DNA of 39,238 bases from Mycobacterium sp. 1465703.0 (GTDB lineage: Bacteria; Actinomycetota; Actinomycetes; Mycobacteriales; Mycobacteriaceae): the NCBI RefSeq assembly GCF_001672975.1, contig NZ_LZKU01000037.1, positions 1 to 39,238 of the forward strand. Direction: 5' to 3'. The notes below the pieces were generated by a model that saw nothing but the letters and a program-made list of their open reading frames with translations, made no database searches and was not told the origin of the DNA. The translations under genes and the position numbers were made by a program. Shown piece by piece: positions 18,679 to 27,328 of this stretch. Position 1 is the stretch's first letter, and every line of letters begins with the position of its first letter.

Positions 18679-18690
18679 GTAGCGCACTAC
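18679..18690. promoter_or_regulatory. GTAG-N4-CTAC palindrome, copy 4
   Basis: GTAGCGCACTAC with seven fixed-and-flanking bases shared with copies 1 and 3 (GAGTAG on the left as in copy 3, GCACTAC on the right as in copy 1). It stands 90 bases upstream of the 112-aa gene, a spacing suitable for an activator site. The rest of 18547-18779 holds no visible gene. Confidence 0.6.
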
Positions 18691-18779
18691 GCTATCGGGC
18701 GCCGTGCGACTGCGGACAGCATCGAGGACGACCAGCACACGGAAGCGCTGGCGAATTCAAGCCCCGAAAGGCAGCAGCC

Positions 18780-19118
18780 GTGTCCGCAACCATCGTATTT
18801 GACGAGCAGGTCACCTTTGTCACCGATCCGATGAACCCCTGTGCCGGTGGCGATTTCACCGTCTTCTGGCAGGAAAAGAATGTCGGCGAGGACGCCTCCA
18901 CCGACTATCAGGACATCTTCGACCTTGATGATGAGGGCAGCGGCGACAGTCAATCACTGTCGTGTGATCCGCTGGTGCCCGGGCAAAGCGCGATGCGGTC
19001 GTTGACGTTCAACCTGCCGGCCGGCGACTACCGGATGAGCCTGGTTATCAATGGATCCGGTCCGATCGATCTGGGCAACGTCATCGTCGGTGAATGCTCG
19101 ACCGCTGTGCAGCAGTAG
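18780..19118 (+). CDS. 112-aa CARDB/Ig-like domain protein
   Basis: A small acidic protein with beta-strand patterning: IVFDEQVTFVTDP, GGDFTVFWQEKNVGE, SAMRSLTFNLPAGDYRMSLV and INGSGPIDLGNVIVGEC. The pattern of a partner-free beta-sandwich with 'F.V.W.EKN.G' and 'L.AG.Y' resembles CARDB-type adhesion or binding modules. Three cysteines (in NPCAGG, LSCDPL and GECSTA) could form a disulfide if exported, but there is no signal peptide. The GTG at 18780 is preferred because GAAAGG precedes it; the longer ORF runs into the previous gene. It has its own palindromic site upstream, so it is probably a separate transcript of the same regulon. Confidence 0.7.
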   Translation: MSATIVFDEQVTFVTDPMNPCAGGDFTVFWQEKNVGEDASTDYQDIFDLDDEGSGDSQSLSCDPLVPGQSAMRSLTFNLPAGDYRMSLVINGSGPIDLGNVIVGECSTAVQQ

Positions 19119-19192
19119 CCCGCGACAACGACGTCGAAATCAACCCCAGCTGGCAACCCGCAATCAACCGGTGCACAAGGAGACAGCGGGCG

Positions 19193-20437
19193 TCAGACCA
19201 TCCGTGGGCCGCCGAAACCCGGAACCGCTCCAACCGGGATCAGCCCGAACGAGGTGACGAGAAGAATGAACAGTCGCAACGTTTGTGGTGTCGTCGACTG
19301 CTCGATCTCCGGTCGGCGGGCTGCGAAAAGAATGAACACGGTCGTGACGTCGAACGCCACGATGGTCAACCAACGCGTCCAGTCATAGCCGGTGAGGAAG
19401 ACCGGGACGACCAGCAGCAGGCCAGCGGTCACCGAGGCTGTTCGACCGCGCAACGCCTCGGTGAACGCACGCAACGGGACGCCCGAAAGTCCACTGACTC
19501 CCCACAACGTCGCCGCGAGGGCGGCGCCACCGAAAATCAACGAGACGGTGAGGCCGAGTGCTCCGATGTGGCCGACGGTGCGGATGGCCGCGGCGATGCC
19601 ATTGTCGTAGTGCGGCATTACGTTGCGGCACACCCAGTCGTGATAATCAGTCTGGCTGGGCCGCCCGTCAATCAGAAAGCGCACCAGCGTCCGTGGTGAG
19701 GTGACCGTGGCGAAGGGATTGGGCATCAAGCGATGCGGTACCGCTGCGCACAATTGGGAGGCGATGTCGTGACGACCGAATGCCGCCACGACAGCCGTGA
19801 CGAGCACTCCCGGCAGCACAGCAACCAGCATGCCGAGACGCTGGGCGCTTTCCAGCGCACCACCGAGCACGATGATCGCCAGTACCGCCCCCAACGCGAA
19901 TTGCAACCCGATCGCCTCGTGTACCAGCGTCAGGGCCGCGATCGCCGCGCCGTAGGCCGCACACCATCCCATGGCGACGGCACGGGAACGGACCAACACC
20001 AATGCCGAGCTGAACAGTGCCAGCACCGCCCCGCCGAACAGATCCGGCCGAGCCGAGAAGGCCGCGAACGGAATCCCGAACGGCAGCAGCGGAATCAGCA
20101 TCGCAACCATCAGCCTGCGCTCGGAGCGACGGCGACCTACGAGCACCACGCCCGCGACCGTTGCCAGGCCGCACAGGTACACCGCCGTCGACAGCCAGCG
20201 CAGTCCGAGGGTGGCCGCGAAGTAGTGGGTTGGCGCCAGGCGAACCAATTCACCGGCGAGCCCGCGACGGACGAAGCCGTGTGCGTAGTCGGCCGTGTAA
20301 TACGACATCCAGTACACGTCAAGTGGAACGACCTTGATCGCGAACCACATCACGACCACCGCCCAAGCCGCAATCACGGCGCCCATACCCAGCAGGTGGC
20401 GCGGAGTCTGTTCCGTCACCGCAACGTCCGAGTCCAC
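19193..20437 (-). CDS. polytopic membrane protein, possible GT-C-like
   Basis: A protein of about 414 residues with nine or more hydrophobic segments. It contains DVYWMSYYTADYAHGFVRRG near the first membrane segment; a 'GFVRRGL.GEL' pattern occurs in uncharacterised bacterial membrane proteins, some suspected to be GT-C glycosyltransferases, but no catalytic motif is certain here. The start is placed at the GTG at 20437, three bases after the stop of the preceding acyltransferase gene; a TTG at 20443 overlapping that stop is an alternative. AGGGA lies upstream. It is the last gene of a four- or five-gene lipid operon and may modify or move the lipid made by its neighbours. Confidence 0.7.
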   Translation of the reverse strand: MDSDVAVTEQTPRHLLGMGAVIAAWAVVVMWFAIKVVPLDVYWMSYYTADYAHGFVRRGLAGELVRLAPTHYFAATLGLRWLSTAVYLCGLATVAGVVLVGRRRSERRLMVAMLIPLLPFGIPFAAFSARPDLFGGAVLALFSSALVLVRSRAVAMGWCAAYGAAIAALTLVHEAIGLQFALGAVLAIIVLGGALESAQRLGMLVAVLPGVLVTAVVAAFGRHDIASQLCAAVPHRLMPNPFATVTSPRTLVRFLIDGRPSQTDYHDWVCRNVMPHYDNGIAAAIRTVGHIGALGLTVSLIFGGAALAATLWGVSGLSGVPLRAFTEALRGRTASVTAGLLLVVPVFLTGYDWTRWLTIVAFDVTTVFILFAARRPEIEQSTTPQTLRLFILLVTSFGLIPVGAVPGFGGPRMV

Positions 20438-20439
20438 GA

Positions 20440-21786
20440 TCAAATCTGTCCCTGGTAGACGGTGGTGGTGAACAGGTTCATATCGGCCAGCACACCGCAC
20501 ACGAGCTCGCGAACACCCGCCGCGGTGTTGTCGGCGCCGTTCTGGTATGCGACGACGTCGAGAAACCGGCGGCCGTTGATCGTTCCTGTGCTGCAGAACA
20601 ATTGGCCGTGCATCTGCTCCAAGCGCCGACGGGTGACGCCCTGCTCGGCCAGCCGCATCGAGACCTCGGTTGCGTCCGCACCATCGATGCGGCCGAAGGA
20701 GGTATCGAGTTGACCGAGGTTGGAGCAGCCCACCGGCAGATGACCGGTTGACATCGCGACGCTTTCGGCGCGCCGGACCAACCATCGTGGCGTGAAGGGG
20801 ACGAGCGGAAGTCCGGCGAGCATTTCATTGGGCTGGTCGCCCAGGGACGTCAGGAGTCTCTTGAGGTCGGCGCGCACACCGGCCAGATCGTCGACCACCC
20901 CCTGGCCATCGACGGTGAGCGTGATCGAGGTCAGCGCATTGGCGCGGTCGTCGTTCGCGGTGCGGTCGCTGACGGGAAGCACGACCGTCACAGAATTGCC
21001 GTCGGGCAGCACCCTGCCAATCCGTTTTGCCAGACGTACCGCGAAAGCGACGAATAACGTGTTGCTGCTTGCGTTCAGGCTGCGCGCACGTGCTTCCCAT
21101 GCCGCATCATCGGTTTGAATCGTCACCAATGGGAACGTGCTCTCGCCTTCGTCTATCGTTCCGGCCGCCCGCGGCCGGCGTGCCGGTGGCTGAGCCCGCT
21201 GACCAGATGATGCCCTGAACAAGATCAGCAGCGTCGCGATCAGCGCGCGCAGGGCCGCGGGCAGGTCGAGAACGGCATCGGTCAGATCCTCCAACACCGC
21301 ACGCCACCGGCTGCGCGAACCCGCCTGCGGATAGCCAAGATTGCGGCCTTCTCCCTTGATCGCCTCGGCTACCGCGGTTGCCAGACCGAGTCCGTCGACA
21401 ACACAGTGTGATGCCACCAAGGTGACCGCCGTACCGCCGTCATCCAACGGCAGCACGCCGAGGTGAAATGTCGGGCCGTGTTCGGGGTCGACGGCCACCT
21501 GCGCGCGGCGTTGCAGCCATGCACCGATCTCCGGTCGCGGTTTCCGCGGTTCGCACGTGATGTCGGGCGAATGACCGTCGGCCACCCAGCGATGACGCCC
21601 GAACGGCAGCGGCGAGCGCTCGATCCGGCGTCCGAGCAGACCGGCTCCGAGATTGTCTTTGAATGCCCGCAATTCGTCGATGTTCACGGCGCGGTCGTAG
21701 ACCCACGTGCATTGCACCGTGCTGCCTTGCCCGGTGGCACGCAGCCGCAGGAAAGCGGCCTGGTCCAGCAGCGCCAGCCTCGCCAC
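20440..21786 (-). CDS. acyltransferase/condensation-domain-like protein
   Basis: A 448-aa member of the CoA-dependent acyltransferase superfamily (condensation, PapA, wax-ester synthase). The catalytic motif appears as SHCVVDG with His127 and Asp131, matching HxxxDG. Further on, RTANDDRANALTSITLTVDG and LPVGCSNLGQLD resemble the latch and floor segments of this fold. It probably esterifies an alcohol or sugar with an acyl group from CoA or ACP. The GTG at 21786 overlaps the stop of the ABC permease gene (an alternative GTG lies two codons upstream), so translation is coupled. It is quite different from the PapA in the same operon, implying two separate acylation steps. Confidence 0.75.
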   Translation of the reverse strand: MARLALLDQAAFLRLRATGQGSTVQCTWVYDRAVNIDELRAFKDNLGAGLLGRRIERSPLPFGRHRWVADGHSPDITCEPRKPRPEIGAWLQRRAQVAVDPEHGPTFHLGVLPLDDGGTAVTLVASHCVVDGLGLATAVAEAIKGEGRNLGYPQAGSRSRWRAVLEDLTDAVLDLPAALRALIATLLILFRASSGQRAQPPARRPRAAGTIDEGESTFPLVTIQTDDAAWEARARSLNASSNTLFVAFAVRLAKRIGRVLPDGNSVTVVLPVSDRTANDDRANALTSITLTVDGQGVVDDLAGVRADLKRLLTSLGDQPNEMLAGLPLVPFTPRWLVRRAESVAMSTGHLPVGCSNLGQLDTSFGRIDGADATEVSMRLAEQGVTRRRLEQMHGQLFCSTGTINGRRFLDVVAYQNGADNTAAGVRELVCGVLADMNLFTTTVYQGQI

Positions 21787-23462
21787 TAGCACCCCGCCTC
21801 GGCCGCAGTGCGATATCCGCGCACCGCCGCCGGTGCGAAAACCGCCACCAGGACGCCGCACCACAAGCCCGCCTGGCACAGCGGCGACAGCACCGGCCCG
21901 CCCGCCGCGAGCGCGCGCATTGCCTCGATCGTTGGTGATATGGGTGAAAAACGCACCACCGGTTGCAACCAGCCGGGAAACACCTGGGCGGGCGCAACGC
22001 CGGTGTTGAGGAACAGCAGCACCACGCACGCCGCGCCCAGCCAGGTCACCATCGCTTTGCCGTCCACGCGGGCAGCGATAGCGATGACCAACGCCGCCAT
22101 CCCCGCCGAAAGCGCCACGGGCAACAACACAAAAGCCAGCACAGCGATCCAGCCGCAGCTGAATCGCAGACCCAACGCGATGCCGAAGATGGTCAGCACA
22201 ACGGCGGACGTGACGGTTCGGGTGGCCTCGGCGACCAGACGGCCCGCCACGGCGCTGGCCCGATGGATCGGCTGCACCCACAACCGGGTCAACACACCGG
22301 ACTCCCGCTCTGATGGCAACGCCAAACCGGCACCCAGAGTTCCGAATACGGCGCCGACCACCGCACACATCGGGACCAGCCCGTACAGGCTGTCGTGTCC
22401 GGTGACGGCCAGGACGGACTTGCCCACCAGCAATTTGTAGATGATGAGGAGAAACGTCGGAAACAACAGCGCCTGCACCGTGACGATCGGGTCGCGTCGC
22501 CAGCGGCGCAGCAGCCGACCCGCTTCCGAGGCGCTTTGGCTGACGAATCCCGTCAGCGACGACAGGCGCGGAATTGCTTGGCGTACATCGGTGTTCACGC
22601 TGACCGAAGGCTGCGCTACTACTGCGTCGCGAACCGGCGGGAGGTGCCGGCGTCCCCTGCGGACGATCCGCGCCGGGCCCGGTGCGTTGACGCGTCGCTG
22701 CATCCGCAGCGCGAGAATGCCGAACAGCGCGAGCAATCCAACGCACCACGTCGACGTCACCGCTAAATCCCTACTGGTGACATGACCGGTGGCCAGTCCG
22801 CGCAGCGTGTCGGCGACCTGTGACACCGGCTGGTAGCGAATGAACGGGCCGAGCCACGCTGGAAACGATTCCGCCGGGGCGATTCCGGTGGACAACAGGA
22901 CCAGGACCAATTGGGGGAGTAGCAATAATTGGCTCGAGGATTCGACGGAGCCGACCCGGGAGCCCAGGGCATCTGCGCCCAGGCACACCGCCATCGCGAA
23001 CGTCATGGCGATCAGCACGAACAGCACCGCCTCGCCCGGACCACCTTCCATCCGGAAGCCGAACGACCATCCGATCGCCAGAGCGGCGATCAGCGCAATG
23101 GCCGCGCGGATCAAGCAGTAGAGCATTCGCGCGCCCAACGGCACCGCCGCCGGAACCGGCAGAGTACGAAGACGAGACCCGAAGCCGGACAGCCGATCTC
23201 GCGCGGCGCGATCGGCTGTCGTCATCGCCCCGAACAGCATCGCCTGCACGATGACCACGGGAAGGACATATTGTGGGTAGGGCGTCGAGCCGGTGTGGAT
23301 GATGCTGCCCAGCACCAAGGCAAACCCCAGAAAACACCCCACCGGCGCCAGCGCCGCGAAAAGCAGGTCAGCGTCGCGTCGTGAGGCCGATATCGTGCGA
23401 AAGGTGAGGACCATCAGCGCACTCACATCGAGACCCCGGCGGCAGAACGGGAACCGCATCAT
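21786..23462 (-). CDS. fused DrrB-DrrC-like ABC-2 permease
   Basis: A 558-aa protein containing two tandem ABC-2 type membrane domains. The first (about 20-255) has STGIAPAESFPAWLGPFIRY, the second (about 320-545) has NTGVAPAQVFPGWLQPVVRF: the same element repeated, each followed by six-helix topology. In phthiocerol dimycocerosate loci DrrB and DrrC are separate proteins working with the ATPase DrrA. Here both are one chain and no ATPase gene is present in the window, so an ATPase must come from elsewhere or from an unseen gene. It overlaps papA by four bases (ATGA) and the next acyltransferase by one, consistent with one operon exporting an acylated lipid. Confidence 0.85.
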   Translation of the reverse strand: MMRFPFCRRGLDVSALMVLTFRTISASRRDADLLFAALAPVGCFLGFALVLGSIIHTGSTPYPQYVLPVVIVQAMLFGAMTTADRAARDRLSGFGSRLRTLPVPAAVPLGARMLYCLIRAAIALIAALAIGWSFGFRMEGGPGEAVLFVLIAMTFAMAVCLGADALGSRVGSVESSSQLLLLPQLVLVLLSTGIAPAESFPAWLGPFIRYQPVSQVADTLRGLATGHVTSRDLAVTSTWCVGLLALFGILALRMQRRVNAPGPARIVRRGRRHLPPVRDAVVAQPSVSVNTDVRQAIPRLSSLTGFVSQSASEAGRLLRRWRRDPIVTVQALLFPTFLLIIYKLLVGKSVLAVTGHDSLYGLVPMCAVVGAVFGTLGAGLALPSERESGVLTRLWVQPIHRASAVAGRLVAEATRTVTSAVVLTIFGIALGLRFSCGWIAVLAFVLLPVALSAGMAALVIAIAARVDGKAMVTWLGAACVVLLFLNTGVAPAQVFPGWLQPVVRFSPISPTIEAMRALAAGGPVLSPLCQAGLWCGVLVAVFAPAAVRGYRTAAEAGC

Positions 23463-24850
23463 GCATCGATTTGTTGTCCGGCGTCGGACACCCGGGTGAA
23501 CTCGGCACGCATCGCCTCGACATAGCGTAAGACCGACCGGCGGGCGACATCGGTGCCTGGGTAAGCGACCACCAGCTGTGTCTTGTCATGCATGCGATTG
23601 ACCCACATGCACACCGTCTCCGACAGCCGGTTATCCCCCCAGACGCCGGCACGCAGGCCGTCGAAGTAGTCACCGAAGGGCAACTTGCGGATGTCGATGT
23701 AGGAGAGCATCGGCACCGGACGGTCCGGAACCTCAATAGGATTCGATTGGGGATCCGGCGACTCAAGCAGGTGATAGTAAGGCACGGCGCCCAGGCTGGT
23801 GTTGCCATCGAACGATGCTTGCGCGGCATTGACGATCTCAGCGAATGATGCACCCGCGGTGGGGATCGCCAACGGGATGAAGCTGGCCAACCAACCGACC
23901 GCGGTGGCGTGCGCGGGATCGCGACGGTTGTCGAACGGTGTGAGGCCGAAATACGTTGCGGCGCCCGTCAACCGATGCTCCGTTAGCGCGGCGCAGGCGA
24001 ACACGCCACCGCTGAAACGAGCCCCCGCGGCGCGGCACACCGCTTCGAACCGTCGGCCCTGGTGGTCATCGATCAGGTCGAACACATCGATGGCACCCGG
24101 TGTATCCGCGTTCGACTCACCCAGTTCCAGAGGAAACTTGGGTAGCGCACCGTTGTTCGCGGTGAGAAACGCCCGCCACGACTGGATCTCGGCCGACTCT
24201 TCATTCAGGGCCCTGGTGTAGGCATGCTGTTTCGCGCTGTATTCCCGATGGCTGGCGGCGGGTGGCAGTACATTCTGCGCCCTCTGCAACGCGGCGAAGT
24301 ACATCGTCTGGATGTCGAGGAAGATCACCCCCGCCGACATGCCATCGGCACGTAAGTGATCGACTGCGATAAAGACGGTGAAGCGGTCTTGAGCTTGAAT
24401 AATCCCGAAGGTAAAGCAGTCCCACTGCAACGGATCGGGCGTATCGAGAAGCAGTTTGCGGATCTGGGTCGGCGCCATTCGTCCGAGATCCGTTGGCGCC
24501 ACGGTGATGACCTCTGGATCGGCAATGACGTAGCGAAGGATTTCGTCGTTATCACCGAAAGCAAAGCGGTCGTGATAGGTGTCGTGTCGGCGCAAGTGAG
24601 AATTCAGTGCCTGGGTCATCGCGTCGATATCACATATGCCACTGATTTCCCAGGCACCGATGCATAACCGGGGGATATCACGGCCGCGGCTGACCTGCCG
24701 TCGGTAATAGCGAAGATGCTGCGATTGCTGATAACTGACCGGAGCGCGATGATATTGCGCTTCGGCAGCACGTCTGTAGGTGGCCGCGGTGGGGTACCAG
24801 GAGACGACGGTACCCTCGGCCGTCCAATCCTCAACCGTGCCCAGGAACAT
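23459..24850 (-). CDS. PapA-family polyketide-associated acyltransferase
   Basis: A 463-aa protein close to the mycobacterial PapA1/PapA2/PapA3 group, with shared features TVVSWYPTAA near residue 14, ALNSHLRRHDTYHDRF at 81-96, WDCFTFGIIQ at 143-152 and the catalytic HLRADG (His165, Asp169). Such enzymes esterify trehalose or related acceptors with fatty or polyketide acyl chains in sulfolipid, trehalose polyphleate and lipooligosaccharide synthesis. AAAGG lies seven bases before the ATG at 24850. No polyketide synthase or fadD gene is visible in the operon, so the acyl donor must be made elsewhere. The exact product cannot be predicted from this sequence. Confidence 0.88.
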   Translation of the reverse strand: MFLGTVEDWTAEGTVVSWYPTAATYRRAAEAQYHRAPVSYQQSQHLRYYRRQVSRGRDIPRLCIGAWEISGICDIDAMTQALNSHLRRHDTYHDRFAFGDNDEILRYVIADPEVITVAPTDLGRMAPTQIRKLLLDTPDPLQWDCFTFGIIQAQDRFTVFIAVDHLRADGMSAGVIFLDIQTMYFAALQRAQNVLPPAASHREYSAKQHAYTRALNEESAEIQSWRAFLTANNGALPKFPLELGESNADTPGAIDVFDLIDDHQGRRFEAVCRAAGARFSGGVFACAALTEHRLTGAATYFGLTPFDNRRDPAHATAVGWLASFIPLAIPTAGASFAEIVNAAQASFDGNTSLGAVPYYHLLESPDPQSNPIEVPDRPVPMLSYIDIRKLPFGDYFDGLRAGVWGDNRLSETVCMWVNRMHDKTQLVVAYPGTDVARRSVLRYVEAMRAEFTRVSDAGQQIDA

Positions 24851-24867
24851 GCGCTACCTTTCGTTCG

Positions 24868-25173
24868 TCAGCCGGCGACGTCGGTTCCGATGACCTTAAC
24901 GGCACCGGGCACAAGTTGCTGAACGAAGTGAGGTTCGACGAAGTACTGCTTCGCAGGCCCGGCAAGCGCGCTGCCGTCACCTGCGTCGACCGACGTGCAC
25001 ACCAGGATGGATTCACTGTGATCTGAGTTGGCTGACAGCTTGGCCTCAACCAGCGCAGACGGACGACTCTCTGACGATCTCGCGGCGCAATCATAGAAAT
25101 CCCCTCCCGGGCCTGGAAGATCTTCCAGGAACTTCTGACAACTCACCGTGTGCTCGTGTGAGGTGGCCGGCAA
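24868..25173 (-). CDS. small hypothetical protein at head of lipid operon
   Basis: An ORF of up to 101 residues ending 17 bases before papA. It is not recognised. It lacks a membrane segment; sequence includes CQKFLEDLPGPGGDFYDCAA and ILVCTSVDAGDGSA, with three cysteines. The start is uncertain: TTG at 25173 directly after a dyad, or GTG at 25146 (92 residues); neither has a good ribosome-binding site. Position suggests it is the first gene of the operon or a translated leader. Confidence 0.45.
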   Translation of the reverse strand: MPATSHEHTVSCQKFLEDLPGPGGDFYDCAARSSESRPSALVEAKLSANSDHSESILVCTSVDAGDGSALAGPAKQYFVEPHFVQQLVPGAVKVIGTDVAG

Positions 25174-25195
25174 CGCGAAATCTTTTAATTTCGCG
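25174..25195. promoter_or_regulatory. dyad CGCGAAAT-CTTTTA-ATTTCGCG
   Basis: A perfect 8-base inverted repeat with a six-base centre, AT-rich in the middle, lying immediately upstream of the first ORF of the lipid operon. It could be a repressor operator or an RNA hairpin at the start of the transcript. No matching copy was seen elsewhere in the window. Confidence 0.5.
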
Positions 25196-25669
25196 CGCGG
25201 TTAACTCAGAATTACCGCTCAACAGCGTTTATCTCGGCGTGATGACTCAATCTGTCGATTCCAACCCATAGAGCGAGCGCTATTGTGCCAGACCATGCAC
25301 CATGCCGGAGGCCTGGCGGAACGGCGCCGCGTTTACCATAACTTGATGTACGGCCGTATTGGAATAGTGTCAGCCAAACATTCCTCGCAGTGATCATCCG
25401 GGCAAACAACCGAATGATTCCAAAACTGCAGCGGCACTGGGTTCTACGCTCTCGTCGATACCGGCGTCCACGGCGGAGTTCGGTGCGAACGCCGGCGCCG
25501 GCAGCAAACTTTGATTCGAATGAATCCGCCCGGCTCCAAGCCGCCTGATTGCGGTCGGCTGCGTTAGGCGGACCGGCAGTGGCTACGCGCAGACAAACCG
25601 CTCAGGATGGTCGATGATGGTCTGAACATTTTCCCTCGCCGCGAGACTCCCACAGAACGGACGTTGACG
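25196..25669. other. intergenic region, no gene seen
   Basis: The spacer between the lipid operon and the malic enzyme gene is less GC-rich than its surroundings. No ORF with a credible start and codon bias was found on either strand. It presumably holds both divergent promoters. Confidence 0.5.
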
Positions 25670-27328
25670 ATGCCGGATGAGTCCCGGGGACCGGCCAGAC
25701 TGTTCGATGCCTTGACCACCAAAGGCACCGCCTTCACCGAAGCCGAGCGCCGGCGGCTGGGTCTGTTGGGTCTGTTGCCCACCACGGTGAAGACACTGGA
25801 GCAGCAAGCCGAGCACTGCTGGCACGAATTCTCCACCCGCCGCGACGATCTGGACAAGCACATCTACCTGCGGGCGTTGCAGGACCGCAACGAGACGTTG
25901 TTCTACCGGGTGTTGCGTGACCATATCCCCGAGGCCCTGCCCATCGTTTACACGCCCACCGTAGGGGAGGCCTGCGAGCGGTTCAGTGAGATCTACCGAC
26001 GTCCCCGTGGGTTGTTCGTTTCCTACGCTGAGGGCGACTGTCTTGACGAGGTGCTGAACAATCGGCCGCAGCGCGAGGTAGATGTGATCGTGGTGACCGA
26101 TGGCCAGCGGATCCTCGGCCTGGGCGATCAGGGCATCGGAGGGATGGGCATTCCAATCGGAAAGCTGTCCCTCTACACCCTAATTGGCGGCATCGATCCC
26201 GCTCGCACCCTTCCGATCGTGCTCGATGTCGGCACCGACAACAGCGAACTCCTCGGCGACCCCCAGTACCTGGGCTGGCGGCACCGGCGTATCGACGACG
26301 ACGAGTACTACGCGTTCATCGACAAATTCATTGCCGCGGTGCGCAAACAGCTGCCTAACGTGTTGCTGCAGTGGGAAGACTTCGCCACCACGCATGCGCT
26401 GCCGATCCTGGCCCGCTACCGCGACAAGCTGCTGACTTTCAACGACGACATCCAGGGAACCGCGGCTGTCACGCTCGGAGCGCTACACGGCGCTGCCAAG
26501 GTTGCCGGTCGTCCGCTGTCGCAGCAGCAGGTTGTCATGCTCGGCGCCGGCTCGGCCGGTATTGGAGTGCTCGAGATGATTCGCCGGCAGATGGTGAACG
26601 AGGGACTGTCCGAACAGGCTGCGTCCCAGCGCATCTGGGTTGTCGATGTGGTTGGGCTGCTCACTGACGACCGCACCGACCTGTCGGACGCGCAGCGCGG
26701 ATTCGCCCAGCCGGCCGACCGTGTCGCGGGTTGGGGTTTGTCACGCCCCGCCCAGCTTGCCGACGTCGTCCACCATGTCGACGTCGGCGTGTTGGTGGGC
26801 CTGTCGACTGCCGCGGGCGCCTTCACCGAGAGCATCGTCCGCGAACTCGCACGCAAGACCGAGCGGCCGATCATCTTCCCGCTCTCCAACCCGACCAGCC
26901 GCGCCGAGGCGCACCCGGCCGAGCTGGATCAGTGGACCGACGGACGCGCCCTGATTGCCACCGGCTCACCGTTCGCGCCGCTGCACCGAAATGGCGTGGA
27001 ATACCCCGTCGCCCAATGCAACAACGTGTATATCTTTCCGGCGATGGGACTTGCCGTGACCGCGGCTCAGTCGACGCGAGTGACCGACGAGATGATGCGA
27101 GTCGCCGCGGAGACCTTGGGGGAGGCGTCGCCTGCCCTTGCCGACCCTGACCAGCCGCTGCTGCCCGCATGGTCGGATGTGCCCGACATCGCCGTCCGCA
27201 TTGCGCAGGCCGTCGCTGTGCAGGCGGTCACCGACGGCGTCGCCCCGACGCGCAGCGGCACCGAACTCAGCGAACGCATCGCACAGGTGCGCTGGCTTCC
27301 CGACTATCCCGCGTCAGTGAACCCGTGA
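25670..27328 (+). CDS. malic enzyme, NAD-type (SfcA/MaeA-like)
   Basis: A 552-aa malate dehydrogenase (oxaloacetate-decarboxylating) that converts malate to pyruvate and CO2 with reduction of NAD or NADP. Motifs: IVYTPTVGEACERFSEIYR, GLGDQGIGGMGIPIGKLSLY, LDVGTDNSELL, WEDFATTHA, FNDDIQGTAAVTLGAL and the nucleotide-binding GAGSAGIG. Family length is normal. It resembles the E. coli MaeA type more than M. tuberculosis Mez (Rv2332) as I recall it, so it may be a second malic enzyme. The ATG at 25670 is chosen because homology starts there, though its ribosome-binding site is poor and an upstream ATG at 25607 is possible. Neighbouring genes do not suggest a specific pathway, but pyruvate or reducing power for lipid synthesis is a common role. 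Confidence 0.92.
   Translation: MPDESRGPARLFDALTTKGTAFTEAERRRLGLLGLLPTTVKTLEQQAEHCWHEFSTRRDDLDKHIYLRALQDRNETLFYRVLRDHIPEALPIVYTPTVGEACERFSEIYRRPRGLFVSYAEGDCLDEVLNNRPQREVDVIVVTDGQRILGLGDQGIGGMGIPIGKLSLYTLIGGIDPARTLPIVLDVGTDNSELLGDPQYLGWRHRRIDDDEYYAFIDKFIAAVRKQLPNVLLQWEDFATTHALPILARYRDKLLTFNDDIQGTAAVTLGALHGAAKVAGRPLSQQQVVMLGAGSAGIGVLEMIRRQMVNEGLSEQAASQRIWVVDVVGLLTDDRTDLSDAQRGFAQPADRVAGWGLSRPAQLADVVHHVDVGVLVGLSTAAGAFTESIVRELARKTERPIIFPLSNPTSRAEAHPAELDQWTDGRALIATGSPFAPLHRNGVEYPVAQCNNVYIFPAMGLAVTAAQSTRVTDEMMRVAAETLGEASPALADPDQPLLPAWSDVPDIAVRIAQAVAVQAVTDGVAPTRSGTELSERIAQVRWLPDYPASVNP

Noticed and set aside
21787..22749. Long N-terminal extension of the second acyltransferase ORF
   Set aside because: It is the shadow of the ABC permease gene in another frame; homology begins only at the GTG near 21786.
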